Shown: positions 43,758 through 54,620 of the stretch, piece after piece
Layout of the letters: the number at the start of each line of letters is the position of its first letter
Numbering within the stretch: position 1 is the stretch's first letter
From: Gnetum montanum
Taxonomy: Eukaryota; Streptophyta; Gnetopsida; Gnetales; Gnetaceae
Assembly (NCBI GenBank): GCA_015680685.1
Contig: MNCI01029340.1
Span: 493,135-557,134 of the forward strand
Direction: 5' to 3'
DNA length: 64,000 nt
Notes under the pieces: model-generated
Seen by the model: the letters and a program-made list of their open reading frames with translations, nothing else
Databases searched by the model: none
What the model was told of the DNA's origin: nothing
Position numbers and translations under genes: made by a program

Positions 43758-45324
43758 ATGGACGAAGCTTTACTTGCACCCCTAGCCCTAACAGGCCCAT
43801 ACGGGGAAACTTTTAGACAAACTAATCTTCCAATGATAGGAACCAATGCCCTCTCCTGTGACATAACCATAGCAGCCTCAGAAATATCCCCAGACTACCC
43901 AAAACATTTGGCCCGAACCCTAGACCTGGAAGCTAGTGACATGACTAAGGATTTCCTCACTGAGGTCTTTGTGGTTACACACAAAGGGGAAAAGAAAACT
44001 CTAAAGGCTAGTTCCCTCCTTGACCAACAAATGTAGAGAGACATATCTCGAGTAGTTCAAGATAACATTGCAGTGTTCGCATGGTCATACGAAGACATGC
44101 TAGGTCTAGACTCGCAACTAATACAGCATAACATCGTATTAGACCTGAGTATCAAAGAGGTTAGACAAAAAGCAGGAAGATTAAGCATGAAATTGCATTG
44201 GCAGTGTGTGATGAAATTACCAAGCTATATCAAGCTGGGTTCATTTGCGCAGTTGATTATTCAGACTAGGTGTAAAACATTGTTGTTGTTTCTAAGAAAA
44301 TGAGAGGAATACGCATCTGTATAGACTTCCGTGATTGAACAAGGCAATGATTAAAGATAATTTTCCATTACCAGTTATCGACCAACTTATCAATATAATA
44401 GCTGGCCAAACTTTACAATCCTTTATGGATGAGTTTTTGGGATATAATCAAATCCGTATCAACCCAGAACATTAACTAACTACAACTTTCATGACCCCCT
44501 GGGGAACTTTCTGTTATACCATGATGCCCTTCGGGCTAAAAAATGCTGGTGCAACTTATCAATGTGCCATGACATATATCTTTAGTGATTACCTCTTAGA
44601 GAGATTGAACGACTATGTAGACAACATAGCTGTTAAATCTAGGAAGTTGGAAGATCACCCAAAGGACCTAAAGTTGATCCTTAAATGATGTCTTAGGCAC
44701 GACCTACAACTCAACCTAAAAAAATGTGTATTTGGAGTCAAAATCAGATGCATGTTGGGGTTTGTAGTATCGTAGGCTGCCATATGCGTCGACCCCGACA
44801 AGGTTAAGGCCATCATTCACCTGGCACCACCTACAAACCTCAAAGAGCTGCATAGGTTGTAGGGTAGGCTATAGTTTATTCAGAGGTTCATCTCGAAGTT
44901 GACAGAAAAATTACTTCCTATGCAACATTTTCTCAAGAAGGGGGTTAACTTCGAATGTACTGAGAACTGCCAACATGCGTTTGACAACCTAAAGAAAGAG
45001 CTGCTACATTTGCCAATAGTTTTCCCACCACAAAGAGATCAACCTTTCTACATTTACCTAGTAAGTTCTGATGTGTCCATAGCTACATTATTGTGTCAAA
45101 AGAGGGAAAACGGGTCAGAAATCCCTATCTATTATCTAAGTCACGCTTTATTTGCATACAAAACAACGTATAATGAAGTAGAGTGTAACTGTTTGGCCTT
45201 GGTGTTTGCACTCAAAAAATGTAGACACTATCTTTTCTGTAGCCAGGTTAACATAATTTGCAAGAATAACATTCTACGAGCCATCACAAAAAATTTATAT
45301 GAGAGCAGTAGTATAGCCCACTAG
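43758..45324 (+). pseudogene. Reverse transcriptase and RNase H of element 4
   Basis: Broken frames carry VFAWSYEDMLGLD (44070), ICIDFRD (44310), PWGTFCYTMMPFGLKNAGAT (44500) and the catalytic box as YVDN instead of YxDD (about 44615). The connection region follows (GFVVS, VDPDKVKAI). RNase H comes at about 44899-45324, weakly conserved (EIPIYYLSHAL, YNEVECNCLALVFALKK). At least six stops or shifts are present. It is closely related to the RT in element 3. Confidence 0.85.
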
Positions 45325-45348
45325 AAATCCATCACAACAGAATTTGAC

Positions 45349-46338
45349 TTGCACTATGTTGGCCAATCTTTCAAGAAAGGCCAAGCGATAGCCAACAAGC
45401 TTGTAACATCACCTGTTAACAATCAGGCCACGACAGAGCCTGAATTTCCTAACAAACATGTACATAGTTTAATCCCTGTATCAACAGGCCTTGAGGTGAC
45501 CTTATATTTTGATGGAGCTTCGACTACCAGAGGCAACAGTGCCATCGCCATCATTACACTTTCCCCTGAGGATGTTCGTCCATTGGCTTACCGCCTCGCA
45601 GTTCCTTGTATGAACAATGTGGCAGAATATGAGGCGCTCCTCAAGGGATTACTAGCAGCCAGAGAACTGAACATCCAACACCTGGAAATCCGAGGTGATT
45701 TGATGCTTATTGTAAATAAAATCATAGAAGTATACACCTGCAAAGTTGTGCATTTGCAGCCCTACTACGATATGGCTAAAGATATTCTGAAACAATTCAC
45801 AATGACTAACGTTCGTCACGTGCCATGTAGTGAGAACACAGTAGCCGATGCGCTACCTACACTAGCTTTAAACATGTCACCTCATCTGTTCACCACCTTG
45901 CCCACTTTAATGATAGAATGTATAGACCCTATCATCCAAGTAGTGCAAATCTCTTCCTTAAGTGCCGAAGGAATGCCAGAATGGTATGAAAGCATTAAAG
46001 CCTACCTTATGCATTGTGAACCACCACATGAGTTAACACCTACACAAAAAGATTTAATCCGTAAGTGTCCCAAGAAATATTTCATCATTGGAGATAGTAC
46101 TCTATGTAGGCACTCTTTCGATGGAGTATTGCTAACTTGCATTAATAATGACCAAGTGCAAAGGATAGTTAGTGAAGTCCATGAAGGACTATGTGGAGGA
46201 CATATAGCCCCGCTAGCCATGGTTGCTAAAATTAGACGCTTGGGGTATTACTGGCCGTACATGGAACGAGACTGCCTTACCAAGGTTAAGACATGTGACA
46301 CATGCCAATGTTATGCAAATCTAATACACATGTCATGA
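45349..46338 (+). pseudogene. Archaeal-type RNase H and integrase zinc domain of element 4
   Basis: A 329-codon open stretch. Residues about 45-180 are the second RNase H typical of the Tat lineage: LYFDGASTTRGNSAIAII, then NNVAEYEALLKGLLAARELN, then LEIRGDLMLIVNKI and a later CSENTVADALPTLAL. From about residue 265 it is the integrase HHCC domain (VHEGLCGGHIAP and CDTCQ). A TGA at 46336-46338 cuts the frame before the integrase core. The dual RNase H places the element in Tat. Confidence 0.88.
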
Positions 46339-47286
46339 ACTAAATTGCACATTACACAGATCACTTGGCCATTCCAATGATGGGGACTAGACATCATAGG
46401 CCCCATCACGCCTAAGTCTTCCGCAGGACATAGCTTCATTATTACCACCATTGAGTACTTTACGAAGTGGGTCGAGGCTATTCCCCTATGAAAAACTACA
46501 TCTCAATAGGTTTTCCATTTTATCTTGGACAACATAGTAACCAGGTTTGGGCTTCCCATAACTATTATGACCGAAAATGGGCCACAACTTAGTAGTACTG
46601 AAACCAAATCTTTCTGCAACACCCCTGGTATTACGCAATCTTTTTCCTCATCTTATTACCTACAAGCGAATGGTCAAGCAGAAGAAAAAAACAAGGTGGT
46701 CATCAATTTACTCAAAAATATATTCAGTAGCAACAAGAAGTGATGGCATGAAAAAATCCTCTACGTGCTATGGGCCTATCGTACAACATGCAAAACAGTT
46801 ACCGGTAGGACACCCTACAACCTAGTCTATGGATCTGAAGTAGTGTTGCCCCTTGAACTATAGGTTCCCTCACTACAGATGGTACTCTCCATGGTTATAA
46901 ATGAGACTCAACATAATGAGTCTAGGATTGTAGATCTAGACTCATTGGAGGAGAAATGCATCTAGACACTTGACAGCATCAAAAAATATCAAGATAGGTA
47001 GAAACAAAAGCATCATCATAACCTACAACAACGATCGATCAAGAAAGGAGATTTGGTTCTTATGGTAGTTCATGAACTAGTGAGCAAATTCTCTGCAAGC
47101 TAGAAGGGCCCTTTCCTGGTCGTCGATGCATACAGCAACGGAGCGTTCAAGTTAGCGGACATCAACAGCAATGAACTTCCAAATCCGGTGAATCATATGT
47201 ATTTGAAGCAGTACCACATTTACACAATAGCCCAGCTTAAATGCAAGGTAACCAACATATGCTATGACATAAACCTAGCACTGTAA
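46339..47286 (+). pseudogene. Integrase core and C-terminal domain of element 4
   Basis: GLDIIGPITPKSS holds the first catalytic Asp. The second sits in TENGPQLSS, where the usual TDNG is TENG, so the Asp has become Glu. The Glu is present after NGQAEEKNK. The C-terminal part reads VLWAYRTT, GSEVVLPLE, then KGDLVLMVV, GAFKLADI-like and NHMYLKQYHIY. Stops at 46492, 46741, 46861 and later confirm decay. Confidence 0.85.
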
Positions 47287-47620
47287 CAATTGTCTACTAT
47301 GACATAAAACTGGCATTTCCTACACACATCCACCACAATGCTAAATTGGTAAAGTTTTTCACCGTCCGCCACGACATGAAACTATCAAGGTAAGCATTCA
47401 TCTGCTGAGATGTTAAACTAGCATAGTCTTATCCCTAGGTCACAACACAAAATTGACACCCATAGCATGGTCTACTAGGACCATAAACTAGCTCTTTCGC
47501 TATCCACTACGACATAAAACTAGCATGCTTTAGTTTGCCCAGACTTTAAACTAGGACCATGGTCTATTGGGACTTACAACTAGCAACAATAGTCTCCCAA
47601 GACTTAAAATTGGAATATGC
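47287..47620 (+). repeat. Hairpin-motif cluster downstream of integrase (element 4)
   Basis: At least nine units of the type GTCTACTATGAC..ATAAAACTGGCA lie about 25-50 bases apart (for example 47292, 47371, 47470, 47514, 47570). It is the densest such cluster in the window and in the same place as that of element 1. Confidence 0.65.
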
Positions 47621-48751
47621 CAATAGATCCATGAAGTAAGCAATCCTAATCATTCTTGCATGACATCCCTATCAGATAGAATGGGTAGGATGTTGGAACA
47701 GACGCAATGCCACTATCCTCCTGGCATCTTACTAATTCCTTGGATATGTCGAAAGGCATACTACTGACCCCTTGGAGATGCTACTACAACGACCACTCAG
47801 CAATTGCAACTCCTGGGGTCAGCTTTGCCACTTGGGGCCCCAAGAAAACTATGGTCACCCATAGCCTTGGTTGCCTCTAGCTGTCACTACCACCAAACTC
47901 TGGCTCCACAGATTCATCTGACTGGCTCCTCGCCTAGTCAGATGGATAAGATGAATCTGGTTGTCAACGGTGAATTCCTGAGCTGCAGTGTCAAAAAAAG
48001 GACCAATGGCTATTGCTATAGTTCCTTCTCCATGGCCTATGCTCTCCTTTTTGCTTTGGATGGCACTTGTTTCAATAGCCTCCCTAGTGATTAAGATGGA
48101 TAGCGTTCTTCAAAAATGCATTCACTAGGAGGGTGAGGTGTCATAGTGTTCTAAGGTGGCTGCTCAGACTAGCCTAATTACTTGGAAGTGCAAACCCTGC
48201 CCTTTTTTCCCACTAGACACCTTATTCTACCTTCTCCTTCCCTTATCTGTATGACTACCCTTACCCTCTCCTTTTGTTTATACAGAATGTAAGCGTACAG
48301 GAAGTTTTTCGCACATAAATAATCATCACGTCCATGAACTGGCGTAATGCAACTCACCTCATGGAAAGTAGCTATATTCAAAAAAAACGTAGCAGGAAAA
48401 CCTAGGAAAAATGGATGAAACACAACTCGTCCAAGCCATACGGGCATAACATAACTTGTCCAGGCAAGCCCCACATATACAGTAAAGCAGCATAACCTCC
48501 CGAGAAAACACCGGTGAGGAGTTCTCTATTAACATTTTTGTGAAGTATCCTGCTCATGCTTGAGTCTTCCCTAAACCTCCCTCCATCATAATTGTAAAAT
48601 CCTCCACTACCCCTTGCATTCCCACCTCTGCACTTCCAGGTTGACAAAAAAACATCTAAGCAGCAGTCGACGAACGATGTTGACATCTTTACCTTTGTGG
48701 TGTTTCATATTCTTTGTCAACGTCTCTCAGGCAAGCCCTCAAAACATCAAC
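47621..48751. other. 3' untranslated region of element 4
   Basis: No protein similarity on either strand. The stretch lies between the motif cluster and the polypurine tract; only the last part resembles element 1. Confidence 0.45.
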
Positions 48752-48764
48752 AAAGAGGGGCCAT
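48752..48764 (+). other. Polypurine tract of element 4
   Basis: AAAGAGGGGCCAT abuts the LTR start. Confidence 0.75.
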
Positions 48765-50019
48765 TGAAACACCGTAAAATTTTGAGACCTTGATGATTCA
48801 GCAATGTTTCAAAGTTTAGGCAAAATATTTCCACAAGTGGCACATCTCAGCAAGTTTTCTTTTTTTCGACTAAGGGCCTGCTACGCTATGCTACACAACT
48901 CATCGTAGTAGACTCCAGAAGATAGAATAGAACAAGGGATGCGTAGCAATAGCACTTCAACTTTGCAAGCTAGCCATACTCAAAAATCTTAACTTTTGTC
49001 ATGCTATGCCGAGTTACACTACACAGTGTGACACAGTGTAACAAAAGCAACATAGTTGAATTAGCCACAGCAACAAAGGTAACAAAATTCAAGTAGTAGC
49101 AGTCATTATGCTACGATACGCTCTCTAGCGTATCGTAGTGTAGCCGCGAGACAATATGCTACCGAAGATCTGGAAATTCAACGCTAAAGGCGAAGATGGA
49201 TATGCTATACTATGCATCAGAGTGTAACACAGCGTAGCGCCGCAAGCTTCAGCTACAACACATCGGGTCAATAGTATTTTGTGGGCCCAGGACATGCATC
49301 ATCTAAACTACATTCTTCTCCTAACCCTAATCTTATAAATACCTCAACGGGTAGCACTCAAAGATTTGGCAATGGTGGGAAATTTTTAACATTTTTGGGC
49401 AAAGATTGGCGAGACGGCAAGAAAGAGTTGGCAACAAAAGAGCATCGGTGATGACAAAGAGAAGCTTTTGACCAAAGACTTTAAGTAAGAAAACACTTTA
49501 CTTCAAGCTAGACTCCCTTGCACCTAGATTGGCTAGTAAACAAGGTAGATTGGCCTTTTCTTGTTTAATCTCTAAGTAGCTTCTTGTTGGTGGTGGGTAC
49601 TTTGTCCAAACTGGAGTCCACTTGTAAATCTCATTGTATTCATCAGATTTATTTATAACGTGGATCCCAGATCTTGGGATCATGCATGTTCTAAATTCAA
49701 TTCATTTCTCCATGTTCACATTGAATTCTACAATCATTTTGCATTATTTACATTGCCTTCATTGCCTTCGAAATCCAATCTTGAAATAGATCTTTTTTTC
49801 TTATAGATTGATAACATATTTTCGTATCAACTCATCGCATTTTTATATAATCATTGATGAATTTACTGACTAAGTAAGTCCCTGTCTGATCGACAAGATC
49901 ATTTAGGGCACCTCGGATTCATTTTCTCCAGCACGGACCTTGCGTGGATCCGAGGTTAAAACTGTGTACACAGAAAGTCCCCTCGGTGTTTCTAGAAACT
50001 GAAATTTTCTATCATTACA
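48765..50019 (+). repeat. 3' LTR of element 4
   Basis: It runs from TGAAACACCGTAAAATTTTG to CTATCATTACA and is related over its length to the LTR of element 2 (13015-14288, minus). It carries CTACGCTATGCTACAC and CTACGATACGCTC palindromic motifs (48885-49230). TATA is at 49334. The next base belongs to element 5. Confidence 0.85.
49334..49340 (+). promoter_or_regulatory. TATA box in 3' LTR of element 4
   Basis: TCTTATAAATACCTC, aligned with the TATA of the element 2 LTR. Confidence 0.55.
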
Positions 50020-50330
50020 AAGGGGTCAATGTAAATTCTATGTCGGCATATCCTAGGATCTATTCCAGTTAATTCGGGATATGACCAAGCAAAGGCTTCT
50101 GACCATTTATTTATTACCTTCAACAGTTCTTCTTTCTATTGAGGAGCAAGCTTAGCATTGATAATTACTGGTTTTCCATTTTTAAGGAACATGTATTCCA
50201 TACTGGTGGGCAATGGTTTCAACTTGAGGGGCTCCTAATTAAATTTCTCAGGGATTTCCAACTTTCCCCAGTTGATATTTTCATGGTTAAATCTTGGAAG
50301 TTGGTAGTGGACTTGCTTTAATGTGTCTAT
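50020..50330 (-). pseudogene. RT start of element 5, truncated by element 4
   Basis: The minus frame reads EYMFLKNGKPVIINAKLAPQ, then KWSEAFAWSYPELTGIDPRI and CRHRIYIDP, the conserved lead-in to a Gypsy RT, and ends at the insertion point. It carries one stop. Confidence 0.75.
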
Positions 50331-50559
50331 GCTATCAATGTAAGCATAAGTCAAACCCTCAGTTGGTTCCATGCATATGAGTGAACTGCATTCTTCATTA
50401 GCTATCAGCCATTGGATGTCTTCTTGTCATGTGGATGTTGCATATATGTATCTTTGTATGTTAATCACTTGTACAGACTGATTGCATGCAGGAAATGTTA
50501 AACTTTGCACAAACCATGACCTCTGCATGCAATTACACCTTGTGTCACTATATGCAATG

Positions 50560-51158
50560 CATGGAACTTTCTTCTTCTAAATCTTTCTAAATGTATTTTC
50601 CTTTGATATTTCTAGGGAAAGATCATGGATTCCTAGGCATGTGTCGATGGTGCTTAGCCATGCTCTTACCATTATGATTGGGAAGTCCCCTTTACCATTA
50701 TTTACCTAAATCACTAGGAAGTCAACTGGGTATGACCACCAACAAATAGTGGTAACAATGTCTTCCACTAGTTCTAATGGGATAGTGATGGACTAGTTGG
50801 CCAACTCTAGATGGATGTTGCTCTTTTTCAATGGAGGCAGGTTCTAGGCCTTGTACATTTCTTAAGAAATCAAGTTGACACTGGAACCTAAATCCAAAAA
50901 AGCCTTGCATGGTGCATTTCTAGCAATTTGTAAGTATATCATAGGACTCCCAGGATTAGACAATTTCCTAGGAAGGTGGCCAGGTTTGATCCAATTAGTG
51001 AAAGCATGTGTTAGCGTGATCATATGCGTTAAGTGTGGTGATTGGATTGAAGAAGGCTCCAAAGTTTTGATTGATACTGAGGCATCTAAGGAATCAGCCT
51101 CTTGTGATTGCAAGGGCTTGGTTGGTTTGTTGGTTCCAAAGAAAGGTCTTATCTTCAT
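50560..51158 (-). pseudogene. Aspartic protease of element 5
   Basis: The sequence APCKAFLDLGSSVNLIS (51158-50862 frame) is an Athila-type active site (DLGSS for DLGAS). After two stops it continues as LELANQSITIPLELVEDI, then PVDFLVI and DFPIMI-RAWLSTIDTCLG, the second half of the protease. The N-terminal part is a linker with many Ser/Thr. Confidence 0.75.
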
Positions 51159-51199
51159 GTGGTTGTTGGAACCAACAGTAGGTTGAGAGTTAACAGCCC

Positions 51200-53470
51200 T
51201 TGTGGCATTATGTTGTTACAACTGGATAGGGATTTCACCTAGCATAGCTGGAGCACATTGTAGTGGAGCTATTGGTAGATGAGATGTAGCTAGATGAGAA
51301 GGATGATATGCTTGTGGACTATCACCTCTAGAAGAGGGAGTCCCATAATATTCATAGGCTTGGTAGTGAGGTTGAGGAGTGACGTGACCAATAGAGTCAC
51401 ATGGGGAGATTAACTACTACACGTAATATTCATATGGGTCAAGCTGCCGAAAAGGATACTGTTGCCTTGTTGGTGGCATTCCCCATGATTGTGGGTGTTG
51501 CCACTATTGATATTTCTCAATCGGTTGTGGTGGAGTTCCACTGGGATAATACGTTAAGGGTTGGTTAAATTGTCTTGGGTTACCTTGAGGATAAGGTAAC
51601 CTTTGGGGTTTTTTCCTTTGTTTAATCATGAGTTGAGTGCATACACCCCAGAATCCTATAGATATAAGATTATAGGGAAACATCGCTTAGGATGGTCATA
51701 TTAACATATCTCACATCCGCTATCATTGTCTGTTTCCAAATCCAGAACCTCTTCAATGATGGAAACTTTGCCCTTATCCTTGCTCTATGCATGTTTAGTC
51801 TCTTTCCTTTTTCTTTTCTCACTACCTTGCTCTCTAGACTCCTCTACTATTTTAAGAATAGATTGAAATCTATTGTCTAGGGAATCCCACATTTCTTCTA
51901 CCTTTGCTGATACTTCTAATGTCAACTTTTGGATAGGCAAAGTTTTCCTATTCACCATGTCTTTGAGTGGTAACTCTTCTTCATCCTCACAAAATCTTAC
52001 TCCCCTCTTCCAGAGGGAAGGATCTCAGTTATACTCTTCCACACTTTCCCTCTTTCGTAGCTCACCTTCTTCCTTAGCAACTTGCTCCAATAGTCTTTGA
52101 ATTTGATGGAACCTAAGCTTGGATAGTCTTCCTTGGGTATAAGTCCCAAGGGTTCTTCTCGTTTTATGCCTAAGCCCATCCACGAGATGGCGTAGTTGAT
52201 TCCTTTGCAAATAACCATGGCTAGGACAATGATGTAATAGTGCATAGTATTGGCCCATGAAAACATCCAAGGGTTCATGTCCTCCTTGTTTCCATCCTTG
52301 GATTTTCTTTCGTAGGTTGGACACTCGAGAGTACGTTTGGTACTTATCGTTGAATAATTCTAACATAGTACTCCATCCATGAATAGATTCTAATTCTAAG
52401 GTCCAGTATTAACTTTCTTCTTCTTTAACTAATGTCCATGGAAAAAACTTAAGTTTTTTTCCATTTTTTCTCTATGTTTTGTAAGGAACATGCATCATGG
52501 AATGCTTGTAAATGATTCTGAGGATCAGCGTTGTATCCCCCTTCAAATCATGGGATATTATTCATATCTAATCTCTTGATCCTACTATCTTTCTGGTGCC
52601 TTGTTGGAATTATAACAGCCTCAGTTATGTCTAACATACTTCGAGTAGCGAGTAGGGGTTCATCGTGATTGTCTCATCCATGGTATCTATGATGCCTATG
52701 TTATTCCCTACTCTCCCTTCTTCTATGTCGTGACTCTCTTGAGTGCCCTCATTCCCTTTCTTGGTTGTTTCATCTATGACCTCCACTTTGCCTACCTTTA
52801 TCCCCATGGTCTTTTTCTTTATGACTGTGTCCAAATATTGAAGGAGAGGTTGAAGGAGATGATAAAGGTAAAGAAGAAGGATAACTATCACCATGATGGT
52901 GTCTGCTACCTTCTCTTCTATGGTCTCGGTCCCGATCGTGATTGCGATCAGAATGTCCACCTTTATCATGAGTTTGTGTTTCTTTTTTGGACCCTTTGTG
53001 CTTGTGGGTATTAAAACCTAGCTTATGAATAGTGGAATGAAGGTTTTGATACACAACCCCTTGGCCAAAGTCAAGGGGAGGAACATCATTGTGTGGGTGA
53101 CTGCCTAAGGTAGGTTCACCACCCTCATTTTCGGTTAAGACATGTGGAACATCTTGGGACCACTTACCCTTTAAAGACTTATGATGTCTCTCCTATTATA
53201 AGTCCCTTTGATATCATGCCTCTGTGGGATGGTATTCTCTCAAGTCATGGTCTTTCACAATGTATTTTTCATGTAAGTGTGGAATGCCAATTCATGTGAG
53301 AGCACGAAGAAGAATTCTGGGGACTAAACGATTGGGAGGTAACACTATGTTACCTTCTAAATCTTGCCAATGTAGTTTTTCATCTTGATGGAGGATAAAG
53401 GTGAAGTCTAGTATATACTCATTAGGATGAATATATACGACTTGATCTTGTTAAGGGACTGGCAGATCAA
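51200..53470 (-). pseudogene. gag of element 5 (Athila-like)
   Basis: The order on the minus strand is an N-terminal segment (FTFILHQDEKLHW, NIVLPPNRLVPRILLRAL; 53440-53290), a His/Asp/Arg-rich linker (53054-52770), a capsid-like segment at 52366-52025 (MLELFNDKYQTYSRVSNLRK, then FMGQYYALLHHCPSHGYLQR) and a Pro/Gln/Tyr-rich tail at 51620-51430. All four parts recur in the same order in element 6. Stops and shifts abound. Confidence 0.75.
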
Positions 53471-53650
53471 CATCATGTGTATTACACCACCAATTGTTTC
53501 TTGTTTTAGACCTAGGTGGTGAGGTATTCTTGTATGTTTGTATGTTTGATATGCAATGTATTCTTGTTTATTATTTTCTTAACCAACCTTAAGGGTTTGT
53601 TCCAATGATGTGAATGATTTCCTATGTTCTAGTTAGGACACAAACAACTA

Positions 53651-53671
53651 AATCCCTGACAATGGCGCCAA
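53651..53671 (-). other. Primer binding site of element 5 (tRNA-Asp type)
   Basis: TTGGCGCCATTGTCAGGG on the minus strand, next to the LTR end. It resembles the Athila-type site, TGGCGCCGTTGCCGGGG. Confidence 0.75.
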
Positions 53672-54388
53672 TGATGAGTAGCGAGGTGCCCCTACACTCA
53701 ACCATACAAATACGAGCGTTTCATGCATGATCTAGTTGAATTCCAAGGACTAAACGCTTATGCATCTTTGTGGAATAAGGATAGGTTGGTTGATCATTGT
53801 CATTCCAAACTTACTTGTATGTCATGATTGTATGGTTAAGTAAGCTTGAGGCATATGATTTTTATATCTTTTATGTTTTTATGTCTTGTGCTAATAGGGG
53901 AGGAGGAGAGAGATAACTAAGTGACTAATTTAACTTAACTACTGATTAACTAGGCTTTAAACTAATCCTAACACCAGTATCCATTCTCTCTTGCTGTACA
54001 CATCCTAAACTAGTGCAACACTACTAGGATTACCAAACACTAATCGTTACTAGGTTACCAAGTGTTACACGCATGCTCGAAGTGATCATACTATGTGTGC
54101 TAATAACATAAATGTAAAGTGCATAAAATAAAATAAATGCATAAGAAAATAAAATAAAAGAAATGTGTAAGAAAACAAATCTCAAGTGCTGCAAGGATGA
54201 ATCAATAAGCTCATCTTTATTTCCATACACAAGTTATGCTCAGGTACACAATGCTCAAATAAAGATCTGTCCACACTTCGACCTCCTGCTATGGGCACTT
54301 AGAAAATACTCTAACTTTCAAACAGACTACAAGAGTTTCACTACTTGACTACTAAATGAATTCGTTTCAATTGTGTGCCTAGGCACTG

Positions 54389-54396
54389 TATTTATA
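54389..54396 (-). promoter_or_regulatory. TATA box in LTR of element 5
   Basis: TCTATAAATACAGTGCC on the minus strand, aligned with GTCTATAAATATAGCAC in element 6. Confidence 0.55.
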
Positions 54397-54404
54397 GACT
54401 TGGG

Positions 54405-54605
54405 AGCAACTACTCTAATAATTAGAGTAACTGCTCTAATAATTAGAATAACTACTCTAATAATTAGAGGAACCACTCTAATAATAACTGTTCTAATAAT
54501 AACCACCTTAATTATTAGAGTAACTACTCCAATAATAACTGCTCAAATAATTAGAGTAATCACTCCAATAATAACCACTCTAATAATTAGAATAAATTGC
54601 TAGAG
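54405..54605 (-). repeat. AT-rich palindromic tandem array in U3 of element 5
   Basis: Units built on CTCTAATAATTAGAG (perfect inverted repeat) and variants recur about every 20-27 bases. Element 6 lacks them. Confidence 0.75.
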
Positions 54606-54620
54606 TAATCGCTCTCATCA

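Larger units (their letters stand above)
33165..50019 (+). mobile_element. Element 4: Tat-type Gypsy element, antisense gene through 3' LTR
   Basis: This 3' part of a second Tat-type element is joined to element 3 at about 33165. It contains antisense gene copy B2 (43183-33165, minus, interrupted by a pararetrovirus), a hairpin-motif spacer, RT, RNase H, archaeal-type RNase H and integrase (43758-47286), another hairpin-motif cluster, a polypurine tract and a 3' LTR. Its 5' LTR and gag-protease are missing. The 3' LTR ends at 50019 within the RT start of Athila-like element 5. Confidence 0.78.
50020..54620 (-). mobile_element. Element 5: Athila-like Gypsy element, 5' part
   Basis: On the minus strand it has an LTR (54620-53672), a tRNA-Asp-type primer site, gag, protease and the very start of RT, which stops at 50020 where the LTR of element 4 begins. 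The rest of its RT is not found at the other end of the element 3/4 block, because that block is chimeric. Element 6 is a second copy of the same family. Confidence 0.8.
53672..54620 (-). repeat. 5' LTR of element 5
   Basis: On the minus strand it starts TGATGAGAGC and ends CTACTCATCA, so the termini form an inverted TGATGAG/CTCATCA. It is similar to 61097-61962 from the TATA box onward. The U3 (54400-54605) is an array of TAATTATTAGAGTAACTACTC-type palindromic units. Confidence 0.78.

Noticed and set aside
47804-48094. 96-codon frame after the integrase of element 4
   Set aside because: It has no counterpart in element 1 at the same place and no recognisable domain; it is most likely chance.
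19841-50019. Reading 19841-50019 as one LTR element with two matching LTRs
   Set aside because: The two LTRs belong to different subfamilies, the flanking five bases differ (GGATG and AAGGG), and two RT starts and two antisense genes are present, so it is a fusion.
54373-54603. Frame of repeated Thr/Ile units
   Set aside because: A translation of the palindromic U3 array of the element 5 LTR.
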